NCBI GenBank assembly: GCA_032718475.1
Contig: JAUCBJ010007491.1
Coordinates: forward strand, 1 to 46,239
Length of the DNA: 46,239 nt
Origin: Nemertoderma westbladi
Lineage: Eukaryota > Xenacoelomorpha > Nemertodermatida > Nemertodermatidae
Reading direction: 5' to 3'
Positions 21,993-32,346 of this stretch are shown one piece after another; position 1 is the first letter of the stretch; the number at the start of each line of letters is the position of its first letter. The notes below the pieces were generated by a model. The model was not told the DNA's origin, ran no database searches, and saw only the letters and a list, made by a program, of their open reading frames with translations. The position numbers and the translations under genes are program-made.

Positions 21993-22187
21993 GCTGTGGA
22001 CATAGAAGACGAATCTGGAAACGAAAACGATATGATATTGTGTATACCAAAACAAACCTATACAACCTACCACTATAAAGAATATTGCGATATTATAGAA
22101 AAAAGCTTTTGCGATAGAACATATACAAACTATAATTGCAAAGTCATTTGCTGCCATTTTGACCTTTGCAACAAAATTGCAATTTAA
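21993..22187 (+). CDS. Secreted three-finger (Ly6/LU-type) protein, exon 2
   Basis: After the acceptor ttatttcag the frame continues for 64 codons to TAA at 22185-22187. It holds seven cysteines and ends 'VICCHFDLCNKIAI'. The CC-x4-CN ending is the hallmark of the Ly6/uPAR/three-finger fold. Together with three cysteines in exon 1 the total is ten, the standard number. The segment between cysteines is acidic (DIEDESGNEND) and otherwise not alignable with any particular family member by eye. No C-terminal hydrophobic GPI signal follows the last Cys-Asn. The phase-0 junction and two-exon layout are inferred from splice consensus only; transcript data would confirm them. Confidence 0.85.
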   Translation, partial: AVDIEDESGNENDMILCIPKQTYTTYHYKEYCDIIEKSFCDRTYTNYNCKVICCHFDLCNKIAI

Positions 22188-23689
22188 CTATTTTAAATAC
22201 AGTATGTTGGCATGACTACATACTACTTGTGTTGCTAGACGATGGAAAGCAATATATAATGGAGTATTATTGGTTTTTGTGTCTACAGTAGTGTAGGCTT
22301 ACAAAAGCATTTTTATTATATATCTTATATCTAGGCTCTCTATCTATGCTGTCTATATCTAGGCTCTCTATCTATGCTGTCTATATCTATTTCTCAGTTA
22401 TATTAATAACTGACAAATTATCTTAGCAATTTATTGGGTAAATTTTAATTTTAATTTTTCCTTTTCATTTGTTATTTATTTTTTCTGTTGTCATGTAGCA
22501 AGAGAATTCAAATTGCATTGCTTTATGCTATTGTGTAATTTTTGGTGTATGTTAAAAGCCGACTTAAAAGCCCAAAGGCATTCATTTGCTATGGTTGTTG
22601 TTATTAAATTATTAAATTGGTTTGTTAGTTATATTAATGAGTATAGGTATTAATTATAGTAAGTGTGGTACATATTTAATTCTTATTTAAAGTTCTATGT
22701 GTTTAGGTGCAGACAGTAAGATAGCCAGGGGCTGACTGGTATGGAAAGAAGGTTCGAATTCAGGTGATTTCCATAACCTTAAGAAGTTCATTTTTTATTA
22801 ATTTTACTTGGTTCCAATGTGTATAATATCTAAGCAATTATTACTTTTGCTATAAAGATTTGCTAGGTTATATGTGTGTCACGAAATAAGAAATGGAATT
22901 TTTTGAGAGCATAAGATATTGAGTAAATCAAAAGAATGATTATTTTGCACATTTAATTTAAACATATATATTATAAAAGTGTTTCCAGAACTATTATTGA
23001 TTATAATTTTGCTTGTACACAAATGCTAATAAGCAACTGCTAGTTTTAATTATTTCGGCCCATTAATTATTACCTGCAGTAGTCAAGATGAAAATTCAAA
23101 AATTTAATAATACAAGTTGGGCCAACAATCTAATCTTGGGGGGGGGGGTTTAAACAGGCCGATACTTACCTTACTGAACTCCAAGAATCCACATTACTCA
23201 AAATTATGCACTTTTTTTTACAACAAAAGATTATTTGCAACAGGTACTTACTCGAGCTGTAAGTGTAATAAGAAAACTCACTGAACGTGGGTTGCCATTG
23301 CGATATGATAACAGCTACATAGCAGATATGACAACAGCTACAGCTCACTGTAGATGGCCCTATAAAAGCATTGTATCTGGGAATCGTTCGCATCTTATTG
23401 GATAAATAAGTTGGAAGCTGAGGGGGGGGGGGGTAGTTTAAACAGAAAACAGAAAAACCGACATACAAACATAGGTTGCCGTCAAACATGAAAACTGACG
23501 TCAGAAATTAAATCAGCAACCAGGATAACCAACCACCATAACAAAACTTCTAGCTAGGTGGAATGCTTTCATTATATTTTAACAGACGGACAGACAGACA
23601 AACCGACAGACACATATGCTTCTTTTTGTTCTCGTTTTGTTAAGCTATCTGTTCAATTATCTTTTACATCAAAACTCTTTTCTAGGTAT
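22188..23689. other. 3' flank of the Ly6-like gene; no further gene recognised
   Basis: AT-rich. A 28-bp direct duplication (tatatctaggctctctatct plus atgctgtc) lies at about 22320-22382. G-runs are at 23138-23148 and 23422-23433. A (gacagacaga)-type string near 23585-23612 resembles tails of mobile elements. Short open frames such as 23166-23489 minus and 23616-23894 plus show no family motif. Confidence 0.5.
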
Positions 23690-24240
23690 GATGATGGTCA
23701 TTGTCCAGGTTCCAACCATCACAAACCCGTATAACGCAAGAAACAAGGTGACACAATCAATTGATTTATTTGATGGTTTTCAAAATTTGGTGCTAGCACC
23801 ACATTTTGCACCCACATCCGAAAAATACCAGTTTGAGATGTCTAGTTCGATAATTATATATGCCATTGAATTCAGAACAGCCATAAACCTCTAAAACGCA
23901 AGAAATAAATTGTCACAAGCAATTTTATCTATTGAATGGATTTTCAAAATTTCGTGCTGGCACCAAAATTTGCACACAGCACCGAAAAAATACAAGTTTG
24001 ATACGCTTGGTGCAACTCGTATATATTTTATCGAATCCAGAACCCCAAAAAACCCCAATTGCGTAAAAAACAAGTTTCAAACAATCAATTTACAAAATTG
24101 ACATATTTCAAAATTTGGTGCTGGCACCAAAATTTGGCACCCACCGAAAAAAAAAAACGTTTGAAATTTCTAAATCAATTTATATGAATTCCATCCAATT
24201 TCTAACACCAAAAAACCGGTGTAAATCAAAAATAGAGATG
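23690..24240 (+). repeat. 164-bp tandem repeat, about 3 copies
   Basis: The core (ggtgctagcacc or ggtgctggcacc) with caaaatttggtg-like flanks recurs so that tgct(a/g)gcacc starts at 23791, 23955 and 24119, exactly 164 bases apart. The 'acgcaagaaa' string upstream also repeats with this spacing. Copies are diverged. Open frames here (for example 23910-24101) are by-products. Confidence 0.85.
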
Positions 24241-24451
24241 TTACAATTCATATTTAATGAAGTGTAATTTTCAAAAAACGTCTCAAAAAAAGTGCCAAAA
24301 GTAGGGTTAAAAAATGGTGCTATAACTCGAAAAGTACCCAATATTTTTGAAAACGGTTTTCACTACTAGGAAAACAATAGATTTTTAGGAAAAGTCATAA
24401 AATTTCAGATTCCCAACTGCGTTTGTTTCAGAATTATAATAAAAAAACCAC

Positions 24452-24493
24452 GGGGGGGGGGGTCATATTGACCCCCCCCCCCCCCCCCCCCCC
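24452..24493. repeat. G-run/C-run hairpin
   Basis: About eleven G, then tcatattga, then about 22 C. The ggtca and tgacc next to the runs are also complementary, so this can fold into an almost pure G:C stem with a three-base loop. Short A- and T-rich flanks (aaacc and gggttt) extend the symmetry. Confidence 0.9.
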
Positions 24494-24985
24494 GGGTTTA
24501 ATAGGGTTAAATGCTATTACACCGTTTTTGTTAGTTATATGTTTCGCTCAGTTGGTCCTTTGATATTACATTACGTTTAGTTAATAATTTTCGTGATTAT
24601 TTCTCCAAATGAGGAATTTGAATTGCCTAGTTTGAAAACATTAACTAATTTTTAATACTGTATTTAAAACGAATGCAGGACCATCAATTTAGTTGACCTA
24701 CTGTAATTCCGCTTAGTGAGATCAGTTAGTGGGAGTGCTTAGTGAGGTGATTAGGGGGGTTAACTGGCACAAAATGTTAGTGAACTTGGTGCAACAGTAC
24801 TAAGAAAGTCGCACTTTGTTAGTCCCTCTGTTAGTCCGGTCGGGATCCCTTGATCCCGTCACACTAACACCACCCTAAGCGGTTAGTGGCACTAAGTAGT
24901 TAATTGAGCTTGGTGCAACCGGCTGCTGGTTCAAAGAAATTAGCTGGTCCATTACTTGATACAATATGAGAGGAGGAAGTGGCAG
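24494..24985. other. No recognised gene; short internal repeats
   Basis: Contains two direct copies of cttggtgcaac (about 24787 and 24909), many 'gttagtg' and 'cactaa' strings, and a gggatcccttgatccc palindrome-like string near 24841. This looks like a decayed short repetitive element of about 200 bp (24720-24940), but its ends are unclear. Confidence 0.4.
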
Positions 24986-25440
24986 CTGCACTGAATGAAA
25001 TTGATGTTACTATATAAGTAGATGGGTGGAGTGATCCACAATACCAGATTGCTAGATTGCTCAGTTTAACCACCGATCAACAAACCTTCCTGTCATGGCA
25101 TGAGGAAAAGAGGCATTCAGCGGATGATATTTTGCCCATGGTAACTAATTCCATTGGGCCAGCAGAACACCAATTCAAATGTAGAATTGTTGCACTCATT
25201 ACAAGGGAGCATGGCAAAGCTCAGGCATTTGATCAGAATGGAAAGGAAGATTATTGTGATATGGTACAGTGCAAACACCATCAATCTGAGTGGATACATT
25301 CAGTCTGGAAGGGGCTTCAAGGTGCAAAGACACACATTATAAAAATCGCCATGTTCTTTCCCAATCACCAGAAAGAGACATACTTGCTCAAACAACTTGG
25401 AATAAAGAAGCCTCCCATGCCATCCGACACTCAATAGAAC
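24986..25440 (+). CDS. Unrecognised open frame, possible remnant of a mobile-element protein
   Basis: The open frame 25057-25437 encodes 126 residues of balanced composition starting 'MLSLTTDQQTFLSWHEEKR', with cysteine and histidine pairs ('YCDMVQCKHHQSEW') in its second half. Read back in the same frame, the sequence is coherent to a TAA stop at about 25015-25017. Codon quality is better than in neighbouring non-coding DNA, so I think it was once coding. I do not recognise the family. It is followed within 400 bases by LINE-A copy 3 and lies among mobile elements, which makes a transposon origin likely but unproven. Confidence 0.35.
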
Positions 25441-25796
25441 AGTTACTGTAAGATTTATGAATAGTTCTTAGAGAATTTGCATAGACTGGAAGAAATTCCT
25501 GTCACTGATTAAACAATAAAAGGGTGAATTGGGGATATTTATCTGTTTAATGCAACCAGCAAACTGGAACGCCTTCAGATCCCTCTAGTATCAGCCCTCA
25601 ACATAATGCAAAGTGACACCAGCAGCATGGCAGAAGCAATGCCCACCAGATACTGAGCTAGGCGCCTAGGGCCTAGGCCTAGGCAGTAGTGTTAACCGAA
25701 ATTCAGTCCATCTTCAGGATTATATCTCTAGAAATTGATTGTTTTCGGCTGGAACCCAGTTCAAGAAGCGAACTGGAAAGCTATTGACTCATAGTG

Positions 25797-26170
25797 GTTC
25801 GTTGTGTCAAGTACAATGCACACATCTCCAACCAGACACTATATAACATTGGAGGTGTCTCATTGGTTCCCCCAAGCTTGACACTAGAACAAAATTGCCT
25901 CCGCTTTGCAGGACATTGCTTTCGCCGTGAGGACCAGCCAGTACATAATCTTGTACTTTGGCAGCCTCATGGAGTGAATAAGCATGGTGGACAGGCCATG
26001 ACTTTCTTGAGACGCATCTTAAAGGACACTGGCCTTGAAGATGCGGATGACCTAGCAAATGTCATGGGTGATAGGGAGTTGTGGTGGTGCAATTTTATCG
26101 ACAAGCCGGCACAGCATTCTTAAAAATGCAGCTGCATTGCAGGTGCAGCATGCCGATCCTAGTAGTAGTA
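25797..26170 (+). pseudogene. LINE-A copy 3: 5'-truncated C-terminal RT region
   Basis: The frame 25794-26123 encodes the same C-terminal region as LINE-A copies 1 and 4 ('VKYNAHISNQTLYNIGGVS', 'FAGHCFRRE', ending 'DKPAQHS'), here on the plus strand. The copy ends tcctagtagtagta, the (TAG)n tail. Similarity begins at about 25800, inside the RT C-terminal part, so it is a short 5' truncation. I found no clear target duplication. Few differences from the other copies suggest recent activity of the family. Confidence 0.88.
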
Positions 26171-26219
26171 AGCTGCAATGACCTTTTATAAGCCAGTAGG
26201 GTATATATAATATATATAT

Positions 26220-26804
26220 TGACAGACAGACCAAATGGTCGGAATGCCGTACTCCAAGATTTACAATTGAAGGGTTTTGATAATCTGTGGATAGAAATAA
26301 AACGTAATACAAACAAAACAAATTTAATAATAGATGTGGTTTACCACTACCCTTCTGTGAAATTTAATGAATTTCATATAAAAATTAGAAATTATCTTTC
26401 AAAATTTATCCACTACAAAATCTGATGTTATCATAATTGGTGACTTCAATGTGAATCTTACAAAGAAAACTACACAATCTAACCAATATCTCCAGAGAGT
26501 ATAAACCTTCAGCTGCAGTATACCCGACTCACTATGGTCCAATTTCTAGATTAGATCACATTTTGACTAATTTAACTACAGCCATTAATCGATCTGGAGT
26601 TTTTTTTTCAGATTTTAAGTATCAATTAGCAAATTTTGCATTGTTTCCAAACGTAGCGAAAATTCCTTTAAGAAAGAATTCTTCTTGCCGCGAATGTCTG
26701 CTTAGTATTGCTCAAATGATGTAACCTCAGACTCAAAATTCGAACACTTTTACAATACATTTAGTAATTTGTCCAATAAACATATCCTTACTAAAATTAT
26801 CAAG
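26220..26804 (+). pseudogene. LINE-C, CR1-like: decayed APE endonuclease region (left half of a split element)
   Basis: The translation gives 'LWIEIKRN ... LIIDVVYHYPSVKFNEF', then after a one-base shift 'DVIIIGDFNVNL' (catalytic GDFN at about 26439-26450), then 'PTHYGPISRLDHILTN' and 'SGVFFSDFKYQLANF'. It ends with 'EHFYNTFSNLSNKHI', as found between the endonuclease and RT of CR1-like LINEs. At least two frameshifts are present and the D-H pair of the last motif is changed (SDFKYQ), so it is inactive. The homology stops at 26804 where the 54-bp minisatellite begins, and resumes near 34400. Confidence 0.75.
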
Positions 26805-27514
26805 TACCTCGGCCGGTCCAACCTGGACCTCCTCCGCCGGGACCACGACGGCGACGAATTCCTCGGTCGGTTCATCCCCAACCTCCCCCACCGGGACCAC
26901 GATGGCGACGAGTTCCTCGGCCGGTTCAACCCGGACCTCCTCCGCCGGGACCACAATGGCAACGAGTTTCTCGGCCAGTTCAACCCGGACCTCCTCCGCC
27001 GGGACCACCACGGCGACGAGTTTCTTGGTTCAACTCGGACCTCCTCCGCTGGGACCACGACTGCGACGTTTTCCTCGGCCGGTTCAACCACGATCTCCTC
27101 CGCCGGGACCACGACGGTGACGAGTTCCTTGGCGGGTTCAACCCTGACCTCCCCCGCCGGGACCACGATGACGACAATTTCCTCAGCCGGTTCAACCCGG
27201 ACCTCCTCCGCTGGGACCACAACGGCGACGATTTCCTCGGCCAGTTCAACCTGGACCTCCTCCGCCGGGACCACGACGGCAACGAGTTCCTCGGCCAGTT
27301 CAACCCCGACCTCCTCCACCGGGACCACGATGGCGACGAGTTCCTCGGCCGGTTCAAGCCCGACCTCCTCCGCCGGGACCACGACAGCGATGAGTTCCTC
27401 GACCAGTTCAACCCGGACCTCCTCCGCCGGGACCATGACGGCGACGAGTTCCTCGGCCAGTTCAACCCAGACCTCCTCCGCCGGGACCACAACAGCGATG
27501 AGTTCCTCGGCCGG
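26805..27514 (+). repeat. 54-bp GC-rich minisatellite, about 13 copies
   Basis: The unit reads ttcaacccggacctcctccg, ccgggaccacgacggcgacg, agttcctcggccag. It is strongly GC-rich in an AT-rich region. Since 54 is a multiple of three, several frames stay open on both strands. The plus frame encodes an 18-residue Ser/Thr/Ala repeat ('STRTSSAGTTTATSSSAS'), and the minus frames give 'VVPAEEVRVELAEELVA' or 'WSRRRRSGLNWPRNSSP'. A deletion of about 8 bases near 27030 changes frame. It lies exactly at the left border of the block inserted in LINE-C, so it may be a 5' UTR or promoter array of LINE-B, or the start of its ORF1. Confidence 0.95.
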
Positions 27515-28170
27515 ACTGCACCCGGTTAGGCCCGGGTATCCATACAGCCAGTGACCCGTCTCGGGTGCATTCAACTACAACAGGCGAAGAACAAAGGCCC
27601 ATTAGGTTTCACAGGAGCACGAACCTTGGCAATCCTGCCGGAGCAGATGTGGTTGATTTCAAGCGGTTTGGAGTACCTTTGAATCAACATATAGTAACGC
27701 CAACCCTGGCTCAGATAGGTTCGGGAATCCGTACAGCCAGTGGGGAGGGCAATTTTGCTTGCAGTCATATAACTACTGCAACTATGATGTTGGGGTTGGT
27801 TGAAAATCCAGTAGGCCTACCAGTTTATTCTATGTCAATTAGTAAAACTAATGAATCTGTAAATACTGTCACGCCCCCCACAACCACCAATAATTGTCTC
27901 CACCTCCATATACCAAACTGAATCATCACCACTAATTAATGACGGCCCCCCAACTATGCCTTGTGTTAAGACACACAGTGTCACTTTATGTCAAAATAAT
28001 TTAGAGTCAACATATCACAACCATACGGACACACACACCACAGAGGAGAGTACCTGTACCACACTAACCCATGCTCAAAATTATCAACCCACTCAGACTG
28101 AAGAACTCGCTCACAGAGGTGGACCACTTATGAGGAGCAAAGGATACCATACCCTCCACCTCCAACTGCC
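27515..28170 (+). pseudogene. Thr/Ser-rich N-terminal coding region of LINE-B ORF1 (decayed)
   Basis: The frame 27565-27921 (119 codons with the stop) and, in another frame, 27956-28192 encode Thr-, Ser- and Asn-rich polypeptides ('TVTPPTTTNN', 'HTHTTEESTCTTLTHAQ'). Composition is like the following ORF and unlike random AT-rich DNA, so I read them as one former coding region broken by frameshifts. A short direct repeat, (a/g)tccatacagccagtg-like, occurs at 27538-27553 and 27728-27742. No domain is recognised. Confidence 0.4.
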
Positions 28171-29019
28171 ATGCAATATACCGGTACCATAAAGCATAGT
28201 AAAAAGTTGTCAAAACTTAAAAAGAAAAAAGCCATAACTTTCAGAAATAAAGTGGACAAAACAAACTCTATCCCTGGCATCAGAACTAATGAAACATTTT
28301 CCAGAACCGGTGTAAACACGCCTGGTGTATTGTCCCCCACCCCCACAGGTGCCAAAAATACAGATGAAACCCTTTCAAGAACTGCCGGAAACACGGTCAA
28401 CGAAACTCCCTCCGTACATGCCATTCAAGAAGACGAAACTTTTTCAACAACTGTTAGAAAAATGATGAACGAAGCTTCCTCCATACCTGCCCCTCCAGCA
28501 GATCAAACTCACTCCATGGGTGTCGGAACAACAGTCAACGAATCTCCCTCCACACATACCACTCACATGGACGAAACTCCTACCACACCTGCTGGAAATA
28601 ATATGGTGAACGAAACTTCCCCTATAAAATATATAAACGAAATAATAGTGGAGGATCTAGGAGAGAATGGTGAATGGATTAAGAGAACAACACCAAACAA
28701 AATTGTAAACATTATACATAGTAAACATGCAACTGAGGAAGAATATGTACATGTCTACCCAGACATTGAGAATGGTTTTAATGAATATACAGTAATACTA
28801 GCAGCTACAAGAGAACCAAGAAAAAGATGCCTCACTCTACTGAAACCAGGAGATGGTGATTGGGGTTATCTAAAACCAAAGAGGAGATTCTCAATGACTA
28901 TTGTCGACGCGTTTCTCTCAATTATATCCAGATCCAGCGATACTATATGCAGTATTGATACCGGTCTGTGCACAAAACTACACCAAGACACATTCGACAT
29001 TTCGAGTGCAGTGACCTAA
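28171..29019 (+). pseudogene. LINE-B ORF1 part: degenerate NET/DET repeats followed by start of a ULP1-like domain
   Basis: 282 codons up to a TAA at 29017-29019. Residues about 1-25 are Lys-rich. Residues 30-150 contain four to five degenerate copies of a segment of about 23-25 residues built on 'DET(L/F)SRT.GNTVNE.PS'. From about residue 225 the segment 'RRFSMTIVDAFLSIISRSS' and 'CSIDTGL' resembles the N-terminal strand-helix of ULP1/SENP (C48) peptidases, where a W-(L/M)-x-D-x-x-I-x-x-Y block is usual. The stop is probably a mutation: the same frame continues with the histidine part of the protease. Confidence 0.5.
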
Positions 29020-29270
29020 TTTACCGCAGTCTGTGATATATCTGCTACCCCATTAATACTTATTCCAGATTGTGATGGATCACATTTCCTTCTACATGTA
29101 GCGAATCAATCTGAAAGGAAAGTGTATACATTATAGGCTGCCATAGGGATAGCTGGGTTGCAACAAGTCGGAAATCACCGTACCCTCTTCAGCCAACAAC
29201 TAATAACTACGACTGTGGAGCTTTTCTCTGTCTGTATGCTTATCTACTCAGTGAAGGAGAGCCTCTCCTC
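28850..29270 (+). pseudogene. ULP1/SENP-like (peptidase C48) cysteine protease region within LINE-B
   Basis: Reading through the stop at 29017 in the same frame gives 'LILIPDCDGSHFLLHV', matching the histidine motif of C48 peptidases (His codon 29083-29085). After a frameshift near 29129 the next frame gives 'PLQPTTNNYDCGAFLCLYAY', with the oxyanion glutamine, and the Cys codon at 29214-29216 in the usual N-x-Y-D-C-G-x-F context. The expected catalytic aspartate between them is not clear and may be lost at the frameshift. C48 enzymes cleave SUMO-like modifiers or process viral and transposon proteins. Its role in a LINE is unknown. The region is contiguous in frame with the downstream ORF1. 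Confidence 0.6.
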
Positions 29271-30910
29271 CCTTTAGATAGCGGAAGTGACAAACTCCGG
29301 ATGTGGATAGAGAAATCTCTTAAAGATGTCAAGGTCAACGAAGCACCCACAATAAATGTAAATGAATCACGATGTAACTCAAACTCAACAGGCCTCAATA
29401 GTACTCAGACTGGAGATGATGTGAGTTATGTAAAACACATTCGAAACACCAGACCAAACAGCGTTACAAAGCAACCAAAGATAGCAGTTCTGCCAGATAA
29501 TCCAGCAATATATGAACTCTTGCAAGGGACCAGGAAGGAGGTAATATCGGTCATCCTATCACTGTCTGATGAAGATAGAGATTTGACACGAACGGCGCTA
29601 TATGAAAGAATTAAACCGATGATGTCGCCAACACAAGCAATGACTCTCAAGATGAGGCAGAGAGGTTCTATGAATGAGATGGCTACTGACTTATATGAAA
29701 TCATGCGAGCACTGATGGAGAATTGCTTCACAGAGCAATGCAGAAAGAGGCTCAAATATGAACAACCAGCTATTAATGGCGATGCGGTGTCACAGCTGCG
29801 ATCAGAATTTCTGACATCAATCAGCTGTCTTCAAACAAGAATTTGCAAACTTGAAACTGATTACAACCATATACAACAGGCTAATGACATACTTCATAGC
29901 GAGCTCACACATGAGCGGCTTATTAGAATGATTCTTCAGGAACAGATCAACAATTTATCGACCAATACAGAGCTATTAGAAAATGATAATAACAAAGTAA
30001 ATGTTGAACGTCGAGGAATGGCTATGAAATCAACTAAAGGAGCTGAAAGATCCGCAAATTACGATGAGTTCATAACAGTGGACGAAATAGCGGGCTCTGA
30101 ATCATTGGAATCAAGTGGGTATCAACAGGTTAACCCGAAAAAGAACCGTAGAAAAGTGAAACATAAACGATCAGCTACAACACTCCATCCTAATGGCCAA
30201 AGAAATCACCAACCAAATGGTATAAGTAATAGATATGAAGTATTGGGAACTGCAGCTAAAAATGAAACTTCCAATCACGCAATTAATAAGCCAGTACCGG
30301 TGACGAATGCTTCAGGAGTAATAAATAGCACACCAACATTTGTGGAGAGCTACAAACAGCTGCAGGTAGAACACACATTTAATGGTGGACACTCGACAGA
30401 TGATGAAAGTATATTAACTGTAGATGAAGCCATATGTTCACCTTCAAAGCCTCCACTAGAAGCCGACAGACAGAAATCAATACTAATTAGCAAACATATA
30501 GATGAAGTTAATACGGTTAAAGAAACGCCATTACGCAGAACAATAAGCGCACAGGTGGACCATTACGAATCCAAGAAAACATATAGAACTGACCAGGTTT
30601 CATTGGCAGTTACTCACTCGAGGACTACGAGGAAACGGAGTAACAGTAGCAGCCCAATAATATGTGCAGATTCTCAAAAATACGGGGCAATACTTATCAA
30701 GGGGATCCATAGGAAGCACAACGTGGAGGACATTGTCAATCATCTAGAAGAAAATGGAATACCGGTGTATATAATAACCACTCGGCTATACAGATATGCA
30801 AAAAATATGAAAGTCATAGTATGAAATCACTACGTTGAGAAACTAATGACCAGTAAACTCTTTGGGAACGGTATAAAACTAGAACATTGGGGATATTACA
30901 GCTCCCCAGT
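29130..30910 (+). pseudogene. LINE-B ORF1 main part: coiled coil plus RRM-like C-terminal region
   Basis: One frame is open from 29130, through an ATG at 29301, to TGA 30822-30824 (507 codons from the ATG). After the ULP1-like cysteine motif it has an acidic/Ser-rich linker and a helical stretch with heptad-like spacing (about 29800-29980; 'LQTRICKLETDYNHIQQ'). A basic region (KKNRRKVKHKR) follows, then near the end 'YGAILIKGIHRKHNVEDIVN' and, after the TGA, 'KLFGNGIKLEHWGYY'. That looks like the RRM/PRE_C2HC-type RNA-binding end of many LINE ORF1 proteins. The TGA therefore truncates the last domain. No CCHC knuckle is seen. Confidence 0.6.
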
Positions 30911-30936
30911 ATATACAACCCAGTGGAGACAAGTGA

Positions 30937-32346
30937 ATGGAAGTACAAGAACCACCCGTACCTCTGACTACCAAACCGATGACATCAAAACGAGTAGGGG
31001 TGTATATCAACACTCCTAACAATAGTAAAACACAAATCATGGAGCCCAAAGATGACAATAAAACTGAAATGGGCGGTAGCATTATTGGAATCAAAAAATC
31101 TAATAATACAATACGTATTGGAACCTTGAACTGTCATGGGATAATAGGAAATATAGGATACTTTAAAGAACTTCTATCAGAGTTGGATGTATTAGCAATA
31201 CAGGAAAATTGGTTGGATGAGTAAGAATACCATCAGAGCATATCAAAGGATATTGATGATAATTTTGATAGTGTCTATACGGTTAGTGAGAAGATGACAA
31301 ATATAAACAGATGGAGGGGAATGGGTGGGACATCGTTGATTTTCAGGAATGGTATTTTTGGAAGCATCAATGCAATAAAGTCCGGAGATGATATTGTGGG
31401 AATAAATGCGAAGCTACATAATTGTATACAGGAATTATTGTTTATCTCATGTTATGCTCCGGACTCTAGCAAGCACCCCAGTGAATACATAAATTTTTTG
31501 TCAAGGCTCAAGAACGTAATACAAGAAAATGGAACTTCAATACCATTTATCCTAGGAGACATGAACGGCGACGTTGGGGCCACCCAAGGACCACGTTTTC
31601 AGAGGAGTAAACCGTCTTCTCAAGGATATCTTCTTCTTAATCTTCTTAATGACATGGGTATGATCACAGTGGATACAACACCTAAATTTACAGGGCCAGT
31701 GGCAACTTTTTACGGACGTGGGAAGACATACATAGACCATATAATATCAACGAAGATGGGAGAAAAATTTATTACTCGGGGTAAGGTTCACATACAGAAA
31801 GAAGAATCAAACTTATCGGATCACGCTCCTATCGCAGCCATAATACATATGCCAAAATCTAATAACCAAAGTAACCAGAACTGCTCTGTACGGAAACAGA
31901 AAGCCACCGCATGGCGACGAGTGAATGCGGCTCAGGCTAAAATGTATAGGGAGCAAGTCAGTAGTGAGTTGGAGCAACTAAAACTTAGACACGGCCCCGT
32001 TAGCTCATGGTCAGAAATGGATATGAATAGTTATATGGAAGGAATCAAAATTGCCATTACGTCTGCAGCTTTGAAGTATTTACCACAGGTGAACCATAGA
32101 AAACATACTAAAAATGTTAGAATTCATAATATCATATTAGCCGAGCGATCAAAGGTCACTAAGAAGATGTTAAATATATGGGCGAGAAGAGGGAAGGAGA
32201 TAAATGACCCATATGGTACAACTTTCAAGGAAGCAAGGATGAATATTCGCCAACTAAGAAATATGATTTCGAAAAATAATGTTAGGGAAGTAACTATGGG
32301 CGGGCATAGACCCTCATATATCCACTTCAAAACAATTCTGGAATAA
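30937..32346 (+). pseudogene. LINE-B ORF2: APE-type endonuclease domain
   Basis: The frame starts upstream of the domain and overlaps the end of ORF1. Endonuclease motifs appear in order: 'IRIGTLNCHGI', 'VLAIQENWLDE' (catalytic Glu), a TAA at 31222-31224, then in the same frame 'LLFISCYAPDS', 'FILGDMNGDVG' (Asp/Asn pair), 'TYIDHIIST' and 'SNLSDHAPIAA' (Asp-His pair). All active-site residues of the APE family appear kept, so the single in-frame stop is probably recent. The linker after it contains 'WARRGKEIND' and 'VREVTMGGHRPSY'. The frame ends at TAA 32344-32346, where a shift leads into the RT. Confidence 0.85.

Noticed and set aside
22700-22770. tRNA or tRNA-derived SINE, from ggttcgaattc (B-box-like) near 22752
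   Set aside because: The A-box-like string is too close, and no cloverleaf or repeat partner was found.
26733-27574. Long minus-strand frames with a repeated VVPAEEV-type peptide, and other overlapping frames across 26769-27554
   Set aside because: They are frames of the 54-bp minisatellite. A unit divisible by three stays open on both strands by construction, and no domain or start context supports the minus strand.
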